Shown here one piece after another: positions 54,302 through 62,663 of a stretch of DNA of 64,000 nt; positions within the stretch are counted from its first letter, which is position 1; every line of letters begins with the position of its first letter. Both the position numbers and the translations under genes were made by a program. Source of the DNA: Opitutaceae bacterium (GTDB lineage Bacteria; Verrucomicrobiota; Verrucomicrobiia; Opitutales; Opitutaceae); the NCBI GenBank assembly GCA_030648295.1, contig JAUSID010000035.1:1-64000 (forward strand), written 5' to 3'. The notes beneath the pieces are model-generated. The model worked only from the letters and a program-made list of their open reading frames with translations. It was not told the DNA's origin and did not search any database.

Positions 54302-54376
54302 GATTCGTTTCGGCGGTTAATCAGGAGGCGGGTTGAGCTAGCCCGCATCGATCACACTTTTTGTGAAAATCCCTTT

Positions 54377-54473
54377 GCCACAGAGCGCACAGAGCTCCGA
54401 CACAGAGTTCACAGAGCCAAACACCCTGACTTTCTCTGTGACCTCTGTGTCTGGGCTCTGTGTCCTCTGTGGC
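54377..54473. repeat. ACAGAG/CTCTGT inverted repeat
   Basis: The left half has words GCCACAGAG, CACAGAG, ACACAGAG and CACAGAG. The right half has CTCTGTG, TCTGTGT, CTCTGTG and CTCTGTGGC. Together they form an extended stem around AAACACCCTGACTTT. It is located between the first FG-GAP gene and the glycosidase-like gene (gap 54302-54555), where it may terminate or attenuate transcription. Confidence 0.6.
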
Positions 54474-54555
54474 CCATGCATTGGCTTCATTCTCATGTGA
54501 ATTTTCCGAGTTTGGGAGTTATTCCCGACGTGCCGCGCTGCCGCGCCGGCGATCG

Positions 54556-55824
54556 CTACGGTTTCCACCAAATCGTCCACAGGTTCACGTGGGTTTTCAT
54601 GTCGGGAAATTTGTGCGTCTGGGTTTCATCGGCGGCATACAACACCACCGGCCCGCCCCGCTCGCGCGGAAGCATGCCCATTTCATGCACGCCCGAGCCC
54701 TGCGCCAACAGCCGGCGCTCATACGGCGCGCTGCCCCGGTTCAGATAAGCCATGATGCGTGGATTCGGATTGAGCGGAAACCGCCAGCCGCCGGCGGTCA
54801 TCTCTCCGACGATGATGTCGGTCCGGCCGTCGCCGTCCAGATCGGTCAGAGTCAGGCTGTGCGGGCAATAGAGCCCGGCGTCGATCTCGCGAAACGTCCA
54901 CGGCCCGTCCGGCTGCTTCGGATCGCGACTGAAGATCCCGAGTTTCGAATCGGGAATCTCCGCCTGGCTGGCGACGATCTCGAGCTGGCCGTCGCCGTTC
55001 ATATCGCCGAGTTGCAGTTTCGCCATGCTGTTCATCGTGGGCGCGGCCCAATGGCCGAAACGACGCACCTTCCATTTCTCGCGTCGCGGATCCGCCGGGC
55101 ACTCGACCCAATACATCCCGCACACGAGGTCGGCCCGGCCGTGGCCCGCCACGTCGCCGATCACCAGACCGGATTGGTTGTTTTCCGGCAGTTGACCGAT
55201 CACGTGCTTGGTCCACGGCTGCGCCGGATCGTCGGGAATTTGATACCAAGTAACCTGACGGCGTCCGATTACGACCACCACGCCGCGGATCTTCCCGCCC
55301 CCGGGGACCGAGAACGAGATCGGTATGATATCGTGCGGCGTCGACCCGCCGACGCCAACCGGGCCAATCACGTGCGCGGTCAATTGCCCGGCCGGGTTTT
55401 CCTGAAACCAGCAGAGCTCGGGATCGTGCGCCCAACGGCCACTGCCACGGGCGACGACGATCTCGTCGATGCCATCGCCCGTGACGTCCAGCGCGCAGCC
55501 GCCATTGGTATAACCCTGCCCCTCCACGGGCGCGACCACCTCCCGCAGCCTCAATCCGTTGAGCGGCCATTCGACGATGCGATCGCCCCACGCCACGATC
55601 GAAAGCCCCCGGGCCGTGCGGCGGTGAACGGCATTCGCCACATGCTCGCCGCCCAGATTGGCCAGCAAGGTGTGCGTGATTCGGAACGGTGAACCCGTCG
55701 CGGCATCCGGCCCTTTCGACGGCTCCGCCGCCGTGGCGGCCAAGCCGGCGCCGAATAAAGCAAAGGCCGCCAGGATTCTGCCCCTCGGATCGAAGTTTCG
55801 ACGACGGCGTGATATTGTCTTCAT
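54556..55824 (-). CDS. Secreted FG-GAP/VCBS propeller protein
   Basis: The protein has 422 residues and a signal segment after a basic start (GRILAAFALFGAGLAATAAEP). Seven-blade-like repeats include CALDVTGDGIDEIVVARGSG, LVIGDVAGHGRADLVCGMYW, LQLGDMNGDGQLEIVASQAE and LTDLDGDGRTDIIVGEMTAGGW. The DxNxDGxxE/D loops imply calcium binding. It begins 102 bp after the TonB receptor in the same direction and is probably in its operon. ATG 55824 was chosen over one 14 codons upstream. It likely binds an extracellular polymer on behalf of the receptor. Confidence 0.87.
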   Translation of the reverse strand: MKTISRRRRNFDPRGRILAAFALFGAGLAATAAEPSKGPDAATGSPFRITHTLLANLGGEHVANAVHRRTARGLSIVAWGDRIVEWPLNGLRLREVVAPVEGQGYTNGGCALDVTGDGIDEIVVARGSGRWAHDPELCWFQENPAGQLTAHVIGPVGVGGSTPHDIIPISFSVPGGGKIRGVVVVIGRRQVTWYQIPDDPAQPWTKHVIGQLPENNQSGLVIGDVAGHGRADLVCGMYWVECPADPRREKWKVRRFGHWAAPTMNSMAKLQLGDMNGDGQLEIVASQAEIPDSKLGIFSRDPKQPDGPWTFREIDAGLYCPHSLTLTDLDGDGRTDIIVGEMTAGGWRFPLNPNPRIMAYLNRGSAPYERRLLAQGSGVHEMGMLPRERGGPVVLYAADETQTHKFPDMKTHVNLWTIWWKP

Positions 55825-55926
55825 GGAGCTGTGGCTTGCGGGATCGGAGTTAGGGTGTGTCTTCAAATTCCATTTTCTCTGTCATTCTGATTTTCTTGTC
55901 CGTCAGGCTCGGTGGAACGTCGTCGC

Positions 55927-58900
55927 TCAAAAGCCGATCGACGCCGAAAATTGAATCTTCCGCGGCGCCTGCTGGGTATAGGCAAAAGGCTGCAGCGCAC
56001 CGGCGACCGTGAAATACGTGGCATACCGCTGGTAGGCCTCATCGAGCAGGTTCGTGATGTTCATCTGGAACCGCAGCGGATATTTTTTGAGCTTCGTGTC
56101 GTAGCCCACCAGGGCGTTGAGCAGCGGAAACCCGCTGGAATAGAGCGTGTTTCCGAGGGGATCGGTGCCCGCGACGCGACGGCCCCGCAGATTCAGCCCG
56201 CCGCCGATCCGCAGGCCCTTGAACGCTCCGGTGCTGAAACGATAGCGCGTGAAGAGGTTGCCCGTGAAATCCACTTTGCCATTGGTCTGCCGGCTGTCCG
56301 GGAACTGCTGGAAAATGCCGTCGATGAAACCGAGGCTCGTGTTCACGGCCGCCACTGCCGCGGGGCCGCTCGCACTCGCCGACGCCAGCCAGCCGGCGCG
56401 ATTCGCCTCGATGAAGGCGCGTGACTCCCGCAGGGAATCCCGGGCATTCACCTTCGGAAAAGCGATGTTGGCCAGCACCGACCAGTTGCGGGTGATATTG
56501 GCCGTGAGGTCCACTTCGACGCCATCCGCATCCAGGGATTGCAGATCGTTATAGTTGGCGGCGAACCGTACCGGCAGACCCAAGGCGGTATAGATTTCGT
56601 TGATACGAAGACCGATCGGCACACTGCTCGCTCCCGCGAGCTGGGAGTTGTTGTTTGTCAGGACGGTGATGATGCTGTTCTCCTCCGTCTGCCAATAGTA
56701 GGAGAAGGCACCCGACACCCGCTCCTCCCAAAGCGTGAACTTCACTCCGACATCCCTGCCGTTACCGATGCGCGGATCGGTGATGGAGCCATCGATCTTC
56801 ACGTTGCCCCCGGAGGTGGCTTCGAAGGACTCCGAATAATTGGCGTAGATACCAAGCCCGGGAAGGATATCGTAGACCGCGCCAGCGGTGGTCGACGTGC
56901 GCGGGAGGGTGCGTCCGCCGCCAAAGTTATAGTCGGGTCTCCGGAAACCGGTCGCGGCGTCGAAGGACGGATTCCAACGCTTGGGTTTGCTTACATCGCG
57001 GCGCACACCGACCAGCGTCTTCAGCCGGCGACCCTTGAACCATGAACCACTGCTGAAGAACTGGAGCGTATCGCTCGTAGCCTCGTTTATGAAACCGCCG
57101 CCCCCACCTCCATTGGTTTCCACAAAGCCGGTCAGGATTCCGCCGACCGAACCCAACCGGCTCGCCTGGTCCATGGCGTTAGGCGCGCCCCGGTCCGCGA
57201 GGTAGGTGTGAAAAATCAAGGAATTGGCGGCCGCCCCGTTCACGGTGCCGTTGTTCAGGCGCTTCAGGCGCAGGACGCGCAGGTGGTTTTCGGTCCACCG
57301 GCTGCTGGCAAACAGGCCGATGTTTTGTTCGAGATAGGGAGTCTTGAGCCGGTAGACCGCGCTCACCCGGATTTCGTCGTAGGAGTTTTCTATGACCCGG
57401 TATTGGTCGCCGTCGCTCGTGCTAAAAACAAACGGTTGGAGGAAAAACGGGTTGGGCTCGACACCGCCGGTCGCCGAAGGGCGGACCTGGTTGATGTCGA
57501 GGAAGATCTCCGTATTTCCCCTCGCCGTTTCACGCCGGCTATCCTCCTGATGCGCGAAGCCTGCCTCCAGGAAGAGCGCCCCTCCGACCTGATGGTTGAT
57601 GGTCGCGGTCACGGCGGTCTGGTCGGTTTCAAAAGAGCGATCGCGCGCACTGGCGGTGAAGGCGCGATAGGGCAACACGCCAATATAGCGGGTGCCATTC
57701 GCCGCGGAGCCCGCCGCCGCCCCGGACAAAACCAGGGGCACGGCGCCGGCGGGCGCCGCCGGCGCCAGCCGGGTCTCGAGCGAAGCGGTGCTCCCGTTGG
57801 TGCGGGCAAAATTCGCCCAGTTTCGGAATCCGAGCTCCTCGTGTCCGTTGATCATCACCAGATATTCGGTCGCACTGGTGCGTTGCGGTAGTGAGACGAA
57901 GCGGTTGGCTCCCGCGGCCGCCGCCGGGTTGGCGGTCAGCGGCGCGGAAACGACCGTCCTTCCGTCCCAACCGGAAATATAATCGCGAAAGGTCGTCGCT
58001 GGCGCGTAATTGACCACATGTCCCCACTCGCCGGAAACCCGCACTTGAGTCCGCGGCAGCGGCTTCCACGTGGCGCTGAGGAAAGCGCCATCGCGATCAA
58101 ACCGCTGGTTGTCGCGCCAGCCGTCCTCACGCGCAGTCACGGCGCTGGCGCGCACCGCGAACCGGTCGCCGAGCGGCTGGTTGACATCCACCGTAAGCCG
58201 ACCGCCGCCAAAGCTGCTGGTCGTCACCCCGAGCGTGGCGAAACGCCGGTCAAATCTGGCTTGTTTGGTCGCCACGTTGGCCACCCCGCCTGAACCGGCA
58301 TCGCCGAAGACCAGCGTATTCGGTCCGCGGGAAATATCGATGCGCTCGGTGTTATAGCCATCGGAATTCAAGTTCCAGACGAAGTAGTCGCGGGTCACGC
58401 GTGCCTTCGCAATCCCGCGGATGGTCACAGTCGCCTGATCGACCTGGTTGCCCGGCGCGCTCGACAGCGCGGTTCCGATGGCGTCGGTATTGGTATCGGT
58501 CTCACCCATCGGAATCGAATTGGTGGCGTAGAGCATCGCCGAACTGAAATCCTGCGCGCCGATGTCGTCGAGAAACTCCCGGGTCAGAACCGAGATCGAT
58601 CCCGGGGTATCCTTGATCTCCGTGGCCAGGCGACCGCCGGCCAGAGTATTGGCGGCGGTGTAGCCGTAGTCCTTGTCGGAGGTGACTTCGAACGGCGAGA
58701 GCTGCACGAGCTCGCCGGGCTTTTCCGACGAGCTCGACGATTCGGCGGCACCTGCTGCCGGCGCCAGCATCAGGGTGAACGTGGCGGCAATACGGGTGAA
58801 AAGGCTGCTGGTTTTCATGGATGACGGACTCTTCGGTGGCGGACTCGTGGGTGGCGGGGCAGGCGCTGCGGGCGCCGTGGGCGCCGCCGGCGGCGGGGCG

Positions 58901-59205
58901 GGGGCGGCGCGATTGATCAAAAGCGCACCGGTCTTCTCGTCCTTCACGACGATCAGCGCGGTATTGGCCAGCATGCGGTCGAGCACTTCGCGCGCGGTGA
59001 ATTCGCCCTGCACCGAGTGCGTCTTCACGCCGCGCACCTTGGGCACGACGTAGATCACCTGCTCGCCCGATTGCTCGACGAACTGCCGCAGCGTCGTCGC
59101 GGCGTCGCCGCCGGCGAGCTGATAGTGCCGCTTCACGGCCGCGGTCGCGGCGCGCACCGCCGGCAACAGTGCTGCCAGCACGAGGAGAATCACCACCCGG
59201 CGCAT
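55927..59205 (-). CDS. STN-domain TonB-dependent transducer/receptor with two signal peptides
   Basis: This outer-membrane receptor of 1092 residues is of the FecA/FoxA transducer type. The signal peptide is MRRVVILLVLAALLPAVRA; the STN (secretin/TonB short N-terminal) domain spans about 27-112 (YQLAGGDAATTLRQFVEQSGEQVIY ... REVLDRMLANTALIVV). A Pro/Ala linker follows. At residue 130 a second, complete signal-peptide-like sequence begins (MKTSSLFTRIAATFTLMLAPAAGAAE), then the usual verrucomicrobial receptor start VQLSPFEVTSDKDYGY. The plug has ATVTIRGIAKARV and TERIDISRGPNTLVFGDAGSGGVANVATK; the barrel ends in PRKIQFSASIGF. FecR and sigma genes precede it, so it should signal ligand occupancy to them. 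ATG 58818 is an alternative start without STN. Confidence 0.92.
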   Translation of the reverse strand: MRRVVILLVLAALLPAVRAATAAVKRHYQLAGGDAATTLRQFVEQSGEQVIYVVPKVRGVKTHSVQGEFTAREVLDRMLANTALIVVKDEKTGALLINRAAPAPPPAAPTAPAAPAPPPTSPPPKSPSSMKTSSLFTRIAATFTLMLAPAAGAAESSSSSEKPGELVQLSPFEVTSDKDYGYTAANTLAGGRLATEIKDTPGSISVLTREFLDDIGAQDFSSAMLYATNSIPMGETDTNTDAIGTALSSAPGNQVDQATVTIRGIAKARVTRDYFVWNLNSDGYNTERIDISRGPNTLVFGDAGSGGVANVATKQARFDRRFATLGVTTSSFGGGRLTVDVNQPLGDRFAVRASAVTAREDGWRDNQRFDRDGAFLSATWKPLPRTQVRVSGEWGHVVNYAPATTFRDYISGWDGRTVVSAPLTANPAAAAGANRFVSLPQRTSATEYLVMINGHEELGFRNWANFARTNGSTASLETRLAPAAPAGAVPLVLSGAAAGSAANGTRYIGVLPYRAFTASARDRSFETDQTAVTATINHQVGGALFLEAGFAHQEDSRRETARGNTEIFLDINQVRPSATGGVEPNPFFLQPFVFSTSDGDQYRVIENSYDEIRVSAVYRLKTPYLEQNIGLFASSRWTENHLRVLRLKRLNNGTVNGAAANSLIFHTYLADRGAPNAMDQASRLGSVGGILTGFVETNGGGGGGFINEATSDTLQFFSSGSWFKGRRLKTLVGVRRDVSKPKRWNPSFDAATGFRRPDYNFGGGRTLPRTSTTAGAVYDILPGLGIYANYSESFEATSGGNVKIDGSITDPRIGNGRDVGVKFTLWEERVSGAFSYYWQTEENSIITVLTNNNSQLAGASSVPIGLRINEIYTALGLPVRFAANYNDLQSLDADGVEVDLTANITRNWSVLANIAFPKVNARDSLRESRAFIEANRAGWLASASASGPAAVAAVNTSLGFIDGIFQQFPDSRQTNGKVDFTGNLFTRYRFSTGAFKGLRIGGGLNLRGRRVAGTDPLGNTLYSSGFPLLNALVGYDTKLKKYPLRFQMNITNLLDEAYQRYATYFTVAGALQPFAYTQQAPRKIQFSASIGF

Positions 59206-59260
59206 GGCATCAGCCGAGCGGCACACGCGGAGAAAAAACGGGGTTACGGATTGCAGCATT

Positions 59261-59307
59261 CATGGCAGGCACGCGGCGATATTTCGCCGGGGAAGGTGCC
59301 TGTCATG
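59261..59307. promoter_or_regulatory. Dyad between fecR and the receptor gene
   Basis: CATGGCAGGCAC (59261-59272) and GTGCCTGTCATG (59296-59307) pair at 11 of 12 positions, with GGCGA/TCGCC inside. It sits in the 148-bp spacer in front of the receptor start and could be an operator, an attenuator or a terminator; no U-tract follows on the minus strand. Confidence 0.35.
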
Positions 59308-59353
59308 TCTTCAGACGAGCCACTCGCGCCGGCGGGCTATGTTCCGCGCAAAA

Positions 59354-60451
59354 CTATTTTCCTTTCCGCAACACGATCCGCGCCGGATCCGTTTGCTCGG
59401 CCACAATGTCGTTGCCCGCCGCCAGCAGCCGGACGAACGCATCGACGTTCTCCGGCCGGAAACTGCCGCCAATCGGCAGCGACTCGAGCTCGGCGTCGGC
59501 CAGGACCAGTTGCACGTGGCTGCGCCGGTTGAACTGCGCGACCGCCTCGGCGAGTGGCGTATCCACAAATACGAGGCGTGGCCCCTGCCAGGCGAGCGCC
59601 GCGCGGACGGCCTCGGGCGCGAGCCTTTCCACGACAGGCGGCGATATCGCCTTCATAGCCGCGATCGGGACGACGGCACGCTCGTTGGCGATAAGGAATG
59701 TGCCTGAAGGTGGAGCGCGTTGTCCCCAACGCGCTTGGGCGGGGTTCCTGGCTTCGGAAACCGCGTTGGGGACAACGCGGTCCACCTCCGAGCCGACCTC
59801 CACCTTCCCCTCGGTCACCAGCACCTCGACGTCGCTCGGGCCGAGCCGCACGTTGAAGGCCGTGCCCACCGCGCGCACGGCCACCGCACCCGCTTCGACC
59901 ATGAATGGGCGCTCCTGGTTTTTCGCCACGGTGAAATGCGCCTCGCCCCGCACCAGCCGCACGCGCCGCGCCGCGGGCGTGAATTGCACGGTCACCTCGC
60001 TGCTCGAATTCAGTTCGAGCAGGGAGCCGTCCTCGAGCACGACGCGCTCGTAGCCATCGGCCGTCGTTGCGTAACGGTGCGGCGGAAGTTCCGCCACGTG
60101 GCCGGAGCCCGTGTACCACCACGCCGCCGCGAGCACGAGCGAGGCGGCGAGCGCGGCGGCGGCGGTCGCGGGAAACGGCCTCACGCGCCGAACGGTCGAT
60201 CTTGTCCGCAGCAGATCGCGATCCGGGTGCAGGCGGGCCTCCGGCCGAAAATCGCGGAGCTGCTGCAGCGTGGCCCACGTTGTCTCGAGCCGCGCCGCCG
60301 CTTTTTCGTGACGCGCATCAGCCGCCCGCCACTGGGCGAAGTCCGCCTTATCCACGGTCGAGAGGCCGTCATCGCGCTGCGCCAGCCACGCGGCGGCGGT
60401 CGCCTCAATCGCTTCGTCGTCGGAGGGCCGGGGGCAGTCATTTCGTTTCAT
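59354..60451 (-). CDS. fecR: FecR-family anti-sigma factor with in-frame repeat insertion
   Basis: This inner-membrane anti-sigma/signal relay protein has 365 residues. The DUF4880-like cytoplasmic helix region is at about 13-70 (AAWLAQRDDGLSTVDKADFAQWRAADARHEKA). The membrane helix is at about 94-112 (ATAAAALAASLVLAAAWWY), with the periplasmic FecR beta domain to about 220 (RVVLEDGSLLELNSSSEVTVQF, VRLVRGEAHFTV, VRAVGTAFNVRL). The C-terminal STN-like domain is at about 280-362 (FVDTPLAEAVAQFNRRSHVQLVL). Residues 222-248 are encoded by a 78-bp palindromic repeat (59709-59786) that kept the frame. It overlaps the sigma gene by ATGA. It should hold and activate the sigma factor in response to the receptor's STN domain. 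Confidence 0.9.
   Translation of the reverse strand: MKRNDCPRPSDDEAIEATAAAWLAQRDDGLSTVDKADFAQWRAADARHEKAAARLETTWATLQQLRDFRPEARLHPDRDLLRTRSTVRRVRPFPATAAAALAASLVLAAAWWYTGSGHVAELPPHRYATTADGYERVVLEDGSLLELNSSSEVTVQFTPAARRVRLVRGEAHFTVAKNQERPFMVEAGAVAVRAVGTAFNVRLGPSDVEVLVTEGKVEVGSEVDRVVPNAVSEARNPAQARWGQRAPPSGTFLIANERAVVPIAAMKAISPPVVERLAPEAVRAALAWQGPRLVFVDTPLAEAVAQFNRRSHVQLVLADAELESLPIGGSFRPENVDAFVRLLAAGNDIVAEQTDPARIVLRKGK
59709..59786. repeat. Palindromic repeat inserted in the fecR coding region
   Basis: Arms 59709-59733 and 59762-59786 (25 bp each, starting GGTGGA and ending GTCCACC) match at 24 of 25 positions as inverted repeats, with a 28-bp loop. Each arm itself contains the palindrome CGCGTTGTCCCCAACGCG. 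The length, 78 bp, equals 26 codons. Confidence 0.75.
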
Positions 60452-61059
60452 GTTTCATCCTCCACCTTCGGCCGGCGCAGCGTGCGGACGCCGCGCGCCT
60501 CGAAATAGTCGGCGCAACGCCGCATTCCCTTGGCGAGCTGCGCCTTCACCGTGTGCTCCGAAATCCGCATTTCGGCGGCAATCTGTTTTTGCGAGAATCC
60601 ATAGAGCAGCCGGAGCGTAAGCACTTGGCGACACCGGTCAGGCAAGTCGCGCACGGCTTCAGAGAGTAGCGCGAGTTCCTGCTGTTTGTTGACGGCCTCG
60701 GCTGCGTCCGGCCGATCTTCCATGACGGACAACGCGCCGGGATCGGCTACGCATTCGATGGAAACGACCTTGCGGCGGCGGAAAAAATCGAGCGCCGCGT
60801 TGCGCGCGGTCGTAAACAAAAACGCCTTCGCATAGGTCACCCGGCCGGTTTCCTTCGCCCGCAACAAGCGCGCATACGACTCCTGCACGAGATCATCGAT
60901 GTCGGGCAACGAAGGAAACACCGCGCGCAGGTAGGAGCGGAGCGATGGCTCGTGCGGCTGCACTTCGTCGGCAAACCATCTCGACAGGCTGCGGTCCGGC
61001 AGGCCCATGGCCGGCGACGACGCCGGCAGCGGAATTTGATCGGATGGGTGAGTGCTCAC
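60448..61059 (-). CDS. ECF-type RNA polymerase sigma factor (FecI-like)
   Basis: The protein has 203 residues. Sigma region 2 is FPSLPDIDDLVQESYARLLRAKETGRVTYAKAFLFTTARNAALDFFRRRKV. Region 4 is LPDRCRQVLTLRLLYGFSQKQIAAEMRISEHTVKAQLAKGMRRCADYF, with the helix-turn-helix. There is a GTG start; the first 35 residues are a flexible leader, and ATG within it (MGLPDRS) is an alternative. It is directly coupled to fecR (ATGA) and precedes the STN receptor, the standard sigma/anti-sigma/transducer order. It should direct transcription of the receptor and perhaps the glycan genes downstream. Confidence 0.93.
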   Translation of the reverse strand: MSTHPSDQIPLPASSPAMGLPDRSLSRWFADEVQPHEPSLRSYLRAVFPSLPDIDDLVQESYARLLRAKETGRVTYAKAFLFTTARNAALDFFRRRKVVSIECVADPGALSVMEDRPDAAEAVNKQQELALLSEAVRDLPDRCRQVLTLRLLYGFSQKQIAAEMRISEHTVKAQLAKGMRRCADYFEARGVRTLRRPKVEDET

Positions 61060-61454
61060 GATCGCGGGGACATTGCCCTGATCGGCCGCGGCGCGAAAGG
61101 AGTCGAGCTGGATTTGCGCTTGGAAATGATTCTACGCGTCACGATAGCCCGCCGTCGGCGTTGGTCCGTCTTAGCCCGATCCACGCCGGCCCGCGGGCCC
61201 AACCGCTCCGGGCCGGTGATCGGCCCTTGCGCCGCCCACTTGTCCCGATAGGGCGTGACGTACGCCGTTATCAATGGGATGGACTTGCGTGACTGACCCC
61301 GCTCGCAGCGCAGCGGCAGGGCGCAAGCCTTTCACGCCGAAAGATAAAAATTGGCGCACCCATAGGGAGTTAACCATGCTTTTCTAACGCGCTAACAACA
61401 AGCCACTAGCAAACGATGAAATTTCGGTTGCTTATTGGTTGCTGTGCAAACCCT

Positions 61455-61484
61455 GCCCCGGTCAACCCCCGGGGCTTTGTTTTG
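61455..61484 (+). terminator. Possible rho-independent terminator at the prophage edge
   Basis: GCCCCGG (61455-61461) pairs with CCGGGGC (61469-61475) over 7 bases and is followed by TTTGTTTT on the plus strand. It overlaps the end of the holin-like gene. The orientation suits plus-strand transcripts; it may insulate the phage genes. The region 61060-61461 has no convincing gene and no tRNA. Confidence 0.4.
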
Positions 61485-61650
61485 CCCGCCTGTGCCGCTT
61501 CCACCTATCCCAAAGCGCCCACAACCCCGCGGCAATCGCCACCAATCCGGCGGTAATGGAGACGAGTACGTCAATCGTCTGGAGGCTGACAAAAGAGAAC
61601 AAAAAGGACGCGACGGTCGCCAGTTCGTTTTGAAACCGGGGGATAATCAT
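61462..61650 (-). CDS. Small phage membrane protein, holin-like
   Basis: The protein has 62 residues: a short N-terminus (MIIPRFQNELATVASFLFSF), one or two hydrophobic stretches (ATVASFLFSFVSLQ; VLVSITAGLVAIAAGLWALW) and a basic tail (DRWKRHRRAKQSPGG). This is the build of a small holin. It overlaps the upstream gene by ATGA (61647-61650). The position at the end of a tail-gene row fits a lysis function. A structural membrane role is possible. Confidence 0.55.
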   Translation of the reverse strand: MIIPRFQNELATVASFLFSFVSLQTIDVLVSITAGLVAIAAGLWALWDRWKRHRRAKQSPGG

Positions 61651-61955
61651 AGATGGGCAATCCGGTTAAGCCATTCGCGCCGCTTGGCGCATCCGGGGCA
61701 ATGCTCCAAGTCCGTGCCGGCAACCCGGTCAATGGCCCGCGCAATGGGCTTTGCAGCCGATTCTACAAGGTCGCCGAGTCCCCGCCGGGCCGCTTTCCCG
61801 GGGCCATGCTTCCGGGTGAGAGCGTGCCAAAGCCCAGAGTCAATTTCGAGGTACTCCCCATCAATGCGCGCAACGCTCATCACGGCTTCGGCAAAGCCCG
61901 GGCCGCGGGCCTTCGCGCAATTGGCAAGTTCGGAAACTTGGAAACGTAGGATCAT
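61647..61955 (-). CDS. Phage protein with CPGCAKRREWLN motif
   Basis: The protein has 102 residues. The N-terminal half (MILRFQVSELANCAKARG ... RIDGEYLEIDSGLWHAL) is followed by a conserved-looking tail EHCPGCAKRREWLNRIAHL. Short proteins with a C-x-x-C-x-x-R-x-x-x-LN end are frequent near phage tail/lysis genes, in my recollection; function unknown. ATG 61955 overlaps the stop of the upstream gene (ATGA), which fixes the start. Confidence 0.6.
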   Translation of the reverse strand: MILRFQVSELANCAKARGPGFAEAVMSVARIDGEYLEIDSGLWHALTRKHGPGKAARRGLGDLVESAAKPIARAIDRVAGTDLEHCPGCAKRREWLNRIAHL

Positions 61956-62362
61956 GGCGAAAAACACTGAATAATGACCGACCAAAGATCGGTGGTACCC
62001 TGCGGGGCATTGCATGAACCCTGTAAGTAATAGCGAACGGACGTAGTACCGGCCGGTATAGTCACATGGGCGGAATCGCTGCCAATCACGCATGTGCTAT
62101 CATACATCGCGACTTCATCCGCATAAATGACGAGTTCATTCGCGAGGACGCCCCAGAAATCAAACCATATATCAATGACCGTATCCTGTTCAATGGTCAG
62201 ATCGCTGATCGTAACGTTGAATGCGATATACGATGAATCCGGTCCGCCGCCTGAATTCGTATACTCCAACTCTAGCGGGCAAGTATAACACTGATCACAG
62301 ACGGCAGGCTGACAGTCGCAGCAACTGCCATTAGAATCTGCCGTTTTAAGCCATGATGCCAT
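61952..62362 (-). CDS. Cys-rich phage protein, unknown
   Basis: The protein has 136 residues. The N-terminal cysteine cluster (CCDCQPAVCDQCYTC) suggests metal binding or disulfides. A beta-rich body follows (YIAFNVTISDLTIEQDTVID, AHVTIPAGTTSVRYYLQGSC), like a small virion or tail-tip ornament. It is flanked by genes with ATGA overlap and 2-bp spacing. I do not recognise the family. Confidence 0.6.
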   Translation of the reverse strand: MASWLKTADSNGSCCDCQPAVCDQCYTCPLELEYTNSGGGPDSSYIAFNVTISDLTIEQDTVIDIWFDFWGVLANELVIYADEVAMYDSTCVIGSDSAHVTIPAGTTSVRYYLQGSCNAPQGTTDLWSVIIQCFSP

Positions 62363-62364
62363 GA

Positions 62365-62652
62365 TTAATTACTTGGACTGTCCTGCCGGCGGACGATGAA
62401 TTCGCGCTGAGTGGCGACACCGTTGACGCACACTGTCAGGGGGAGAAGTTCAAACGGCCCGCTGGCGGGGTTGACCGTGATCAAGATATTGCTCTCCGTT
62501 ACCGCCACTTTGTTGGCACTCGCGGCATTGATGGAGACCGTAACTGTAGCTTTTTTGAACAAATCAACGAACAGCTTCAGCTTCTTGGCCCATTTACTGT
62601 CCATCAATGAATCGGTGTCTCCCTTGTCGAAATTTGGAAAATCAAAAGCCAT
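62365..62652 (-). CDS. Phage protein, unknown
   Basis: The protein has 95 residues: a helical start (FDKGDTDSLMDSKWAKKLKLFVDLFKKA) and then beta strands (TVTVSINAASANKVAVTESNILITVNPASG). It lies in the same minus-strand row. A modest AAAAGG sequence is upstream of the ATG. I do not recognise it; probably a structural tail accessory protein. Confidence 0.55.
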   Translation of the reverse strand: MAFDFPNFDKGDTDSLMDSKWAKKLKLFVDLFKKATVTVSINAASANKVAVTESNILITVNPASGPFELLPLTVCVNGVATQREFIVRRQDSPSN

Positions 62653-62663
62653 GGTAATGCCTT

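Noticed and set aside
61060-61461. tRNA or attachment site at the prophage edge
   Set aside because: No cloverleaf or T-loop consensus could be read, and no duplicated core is visible within the window.
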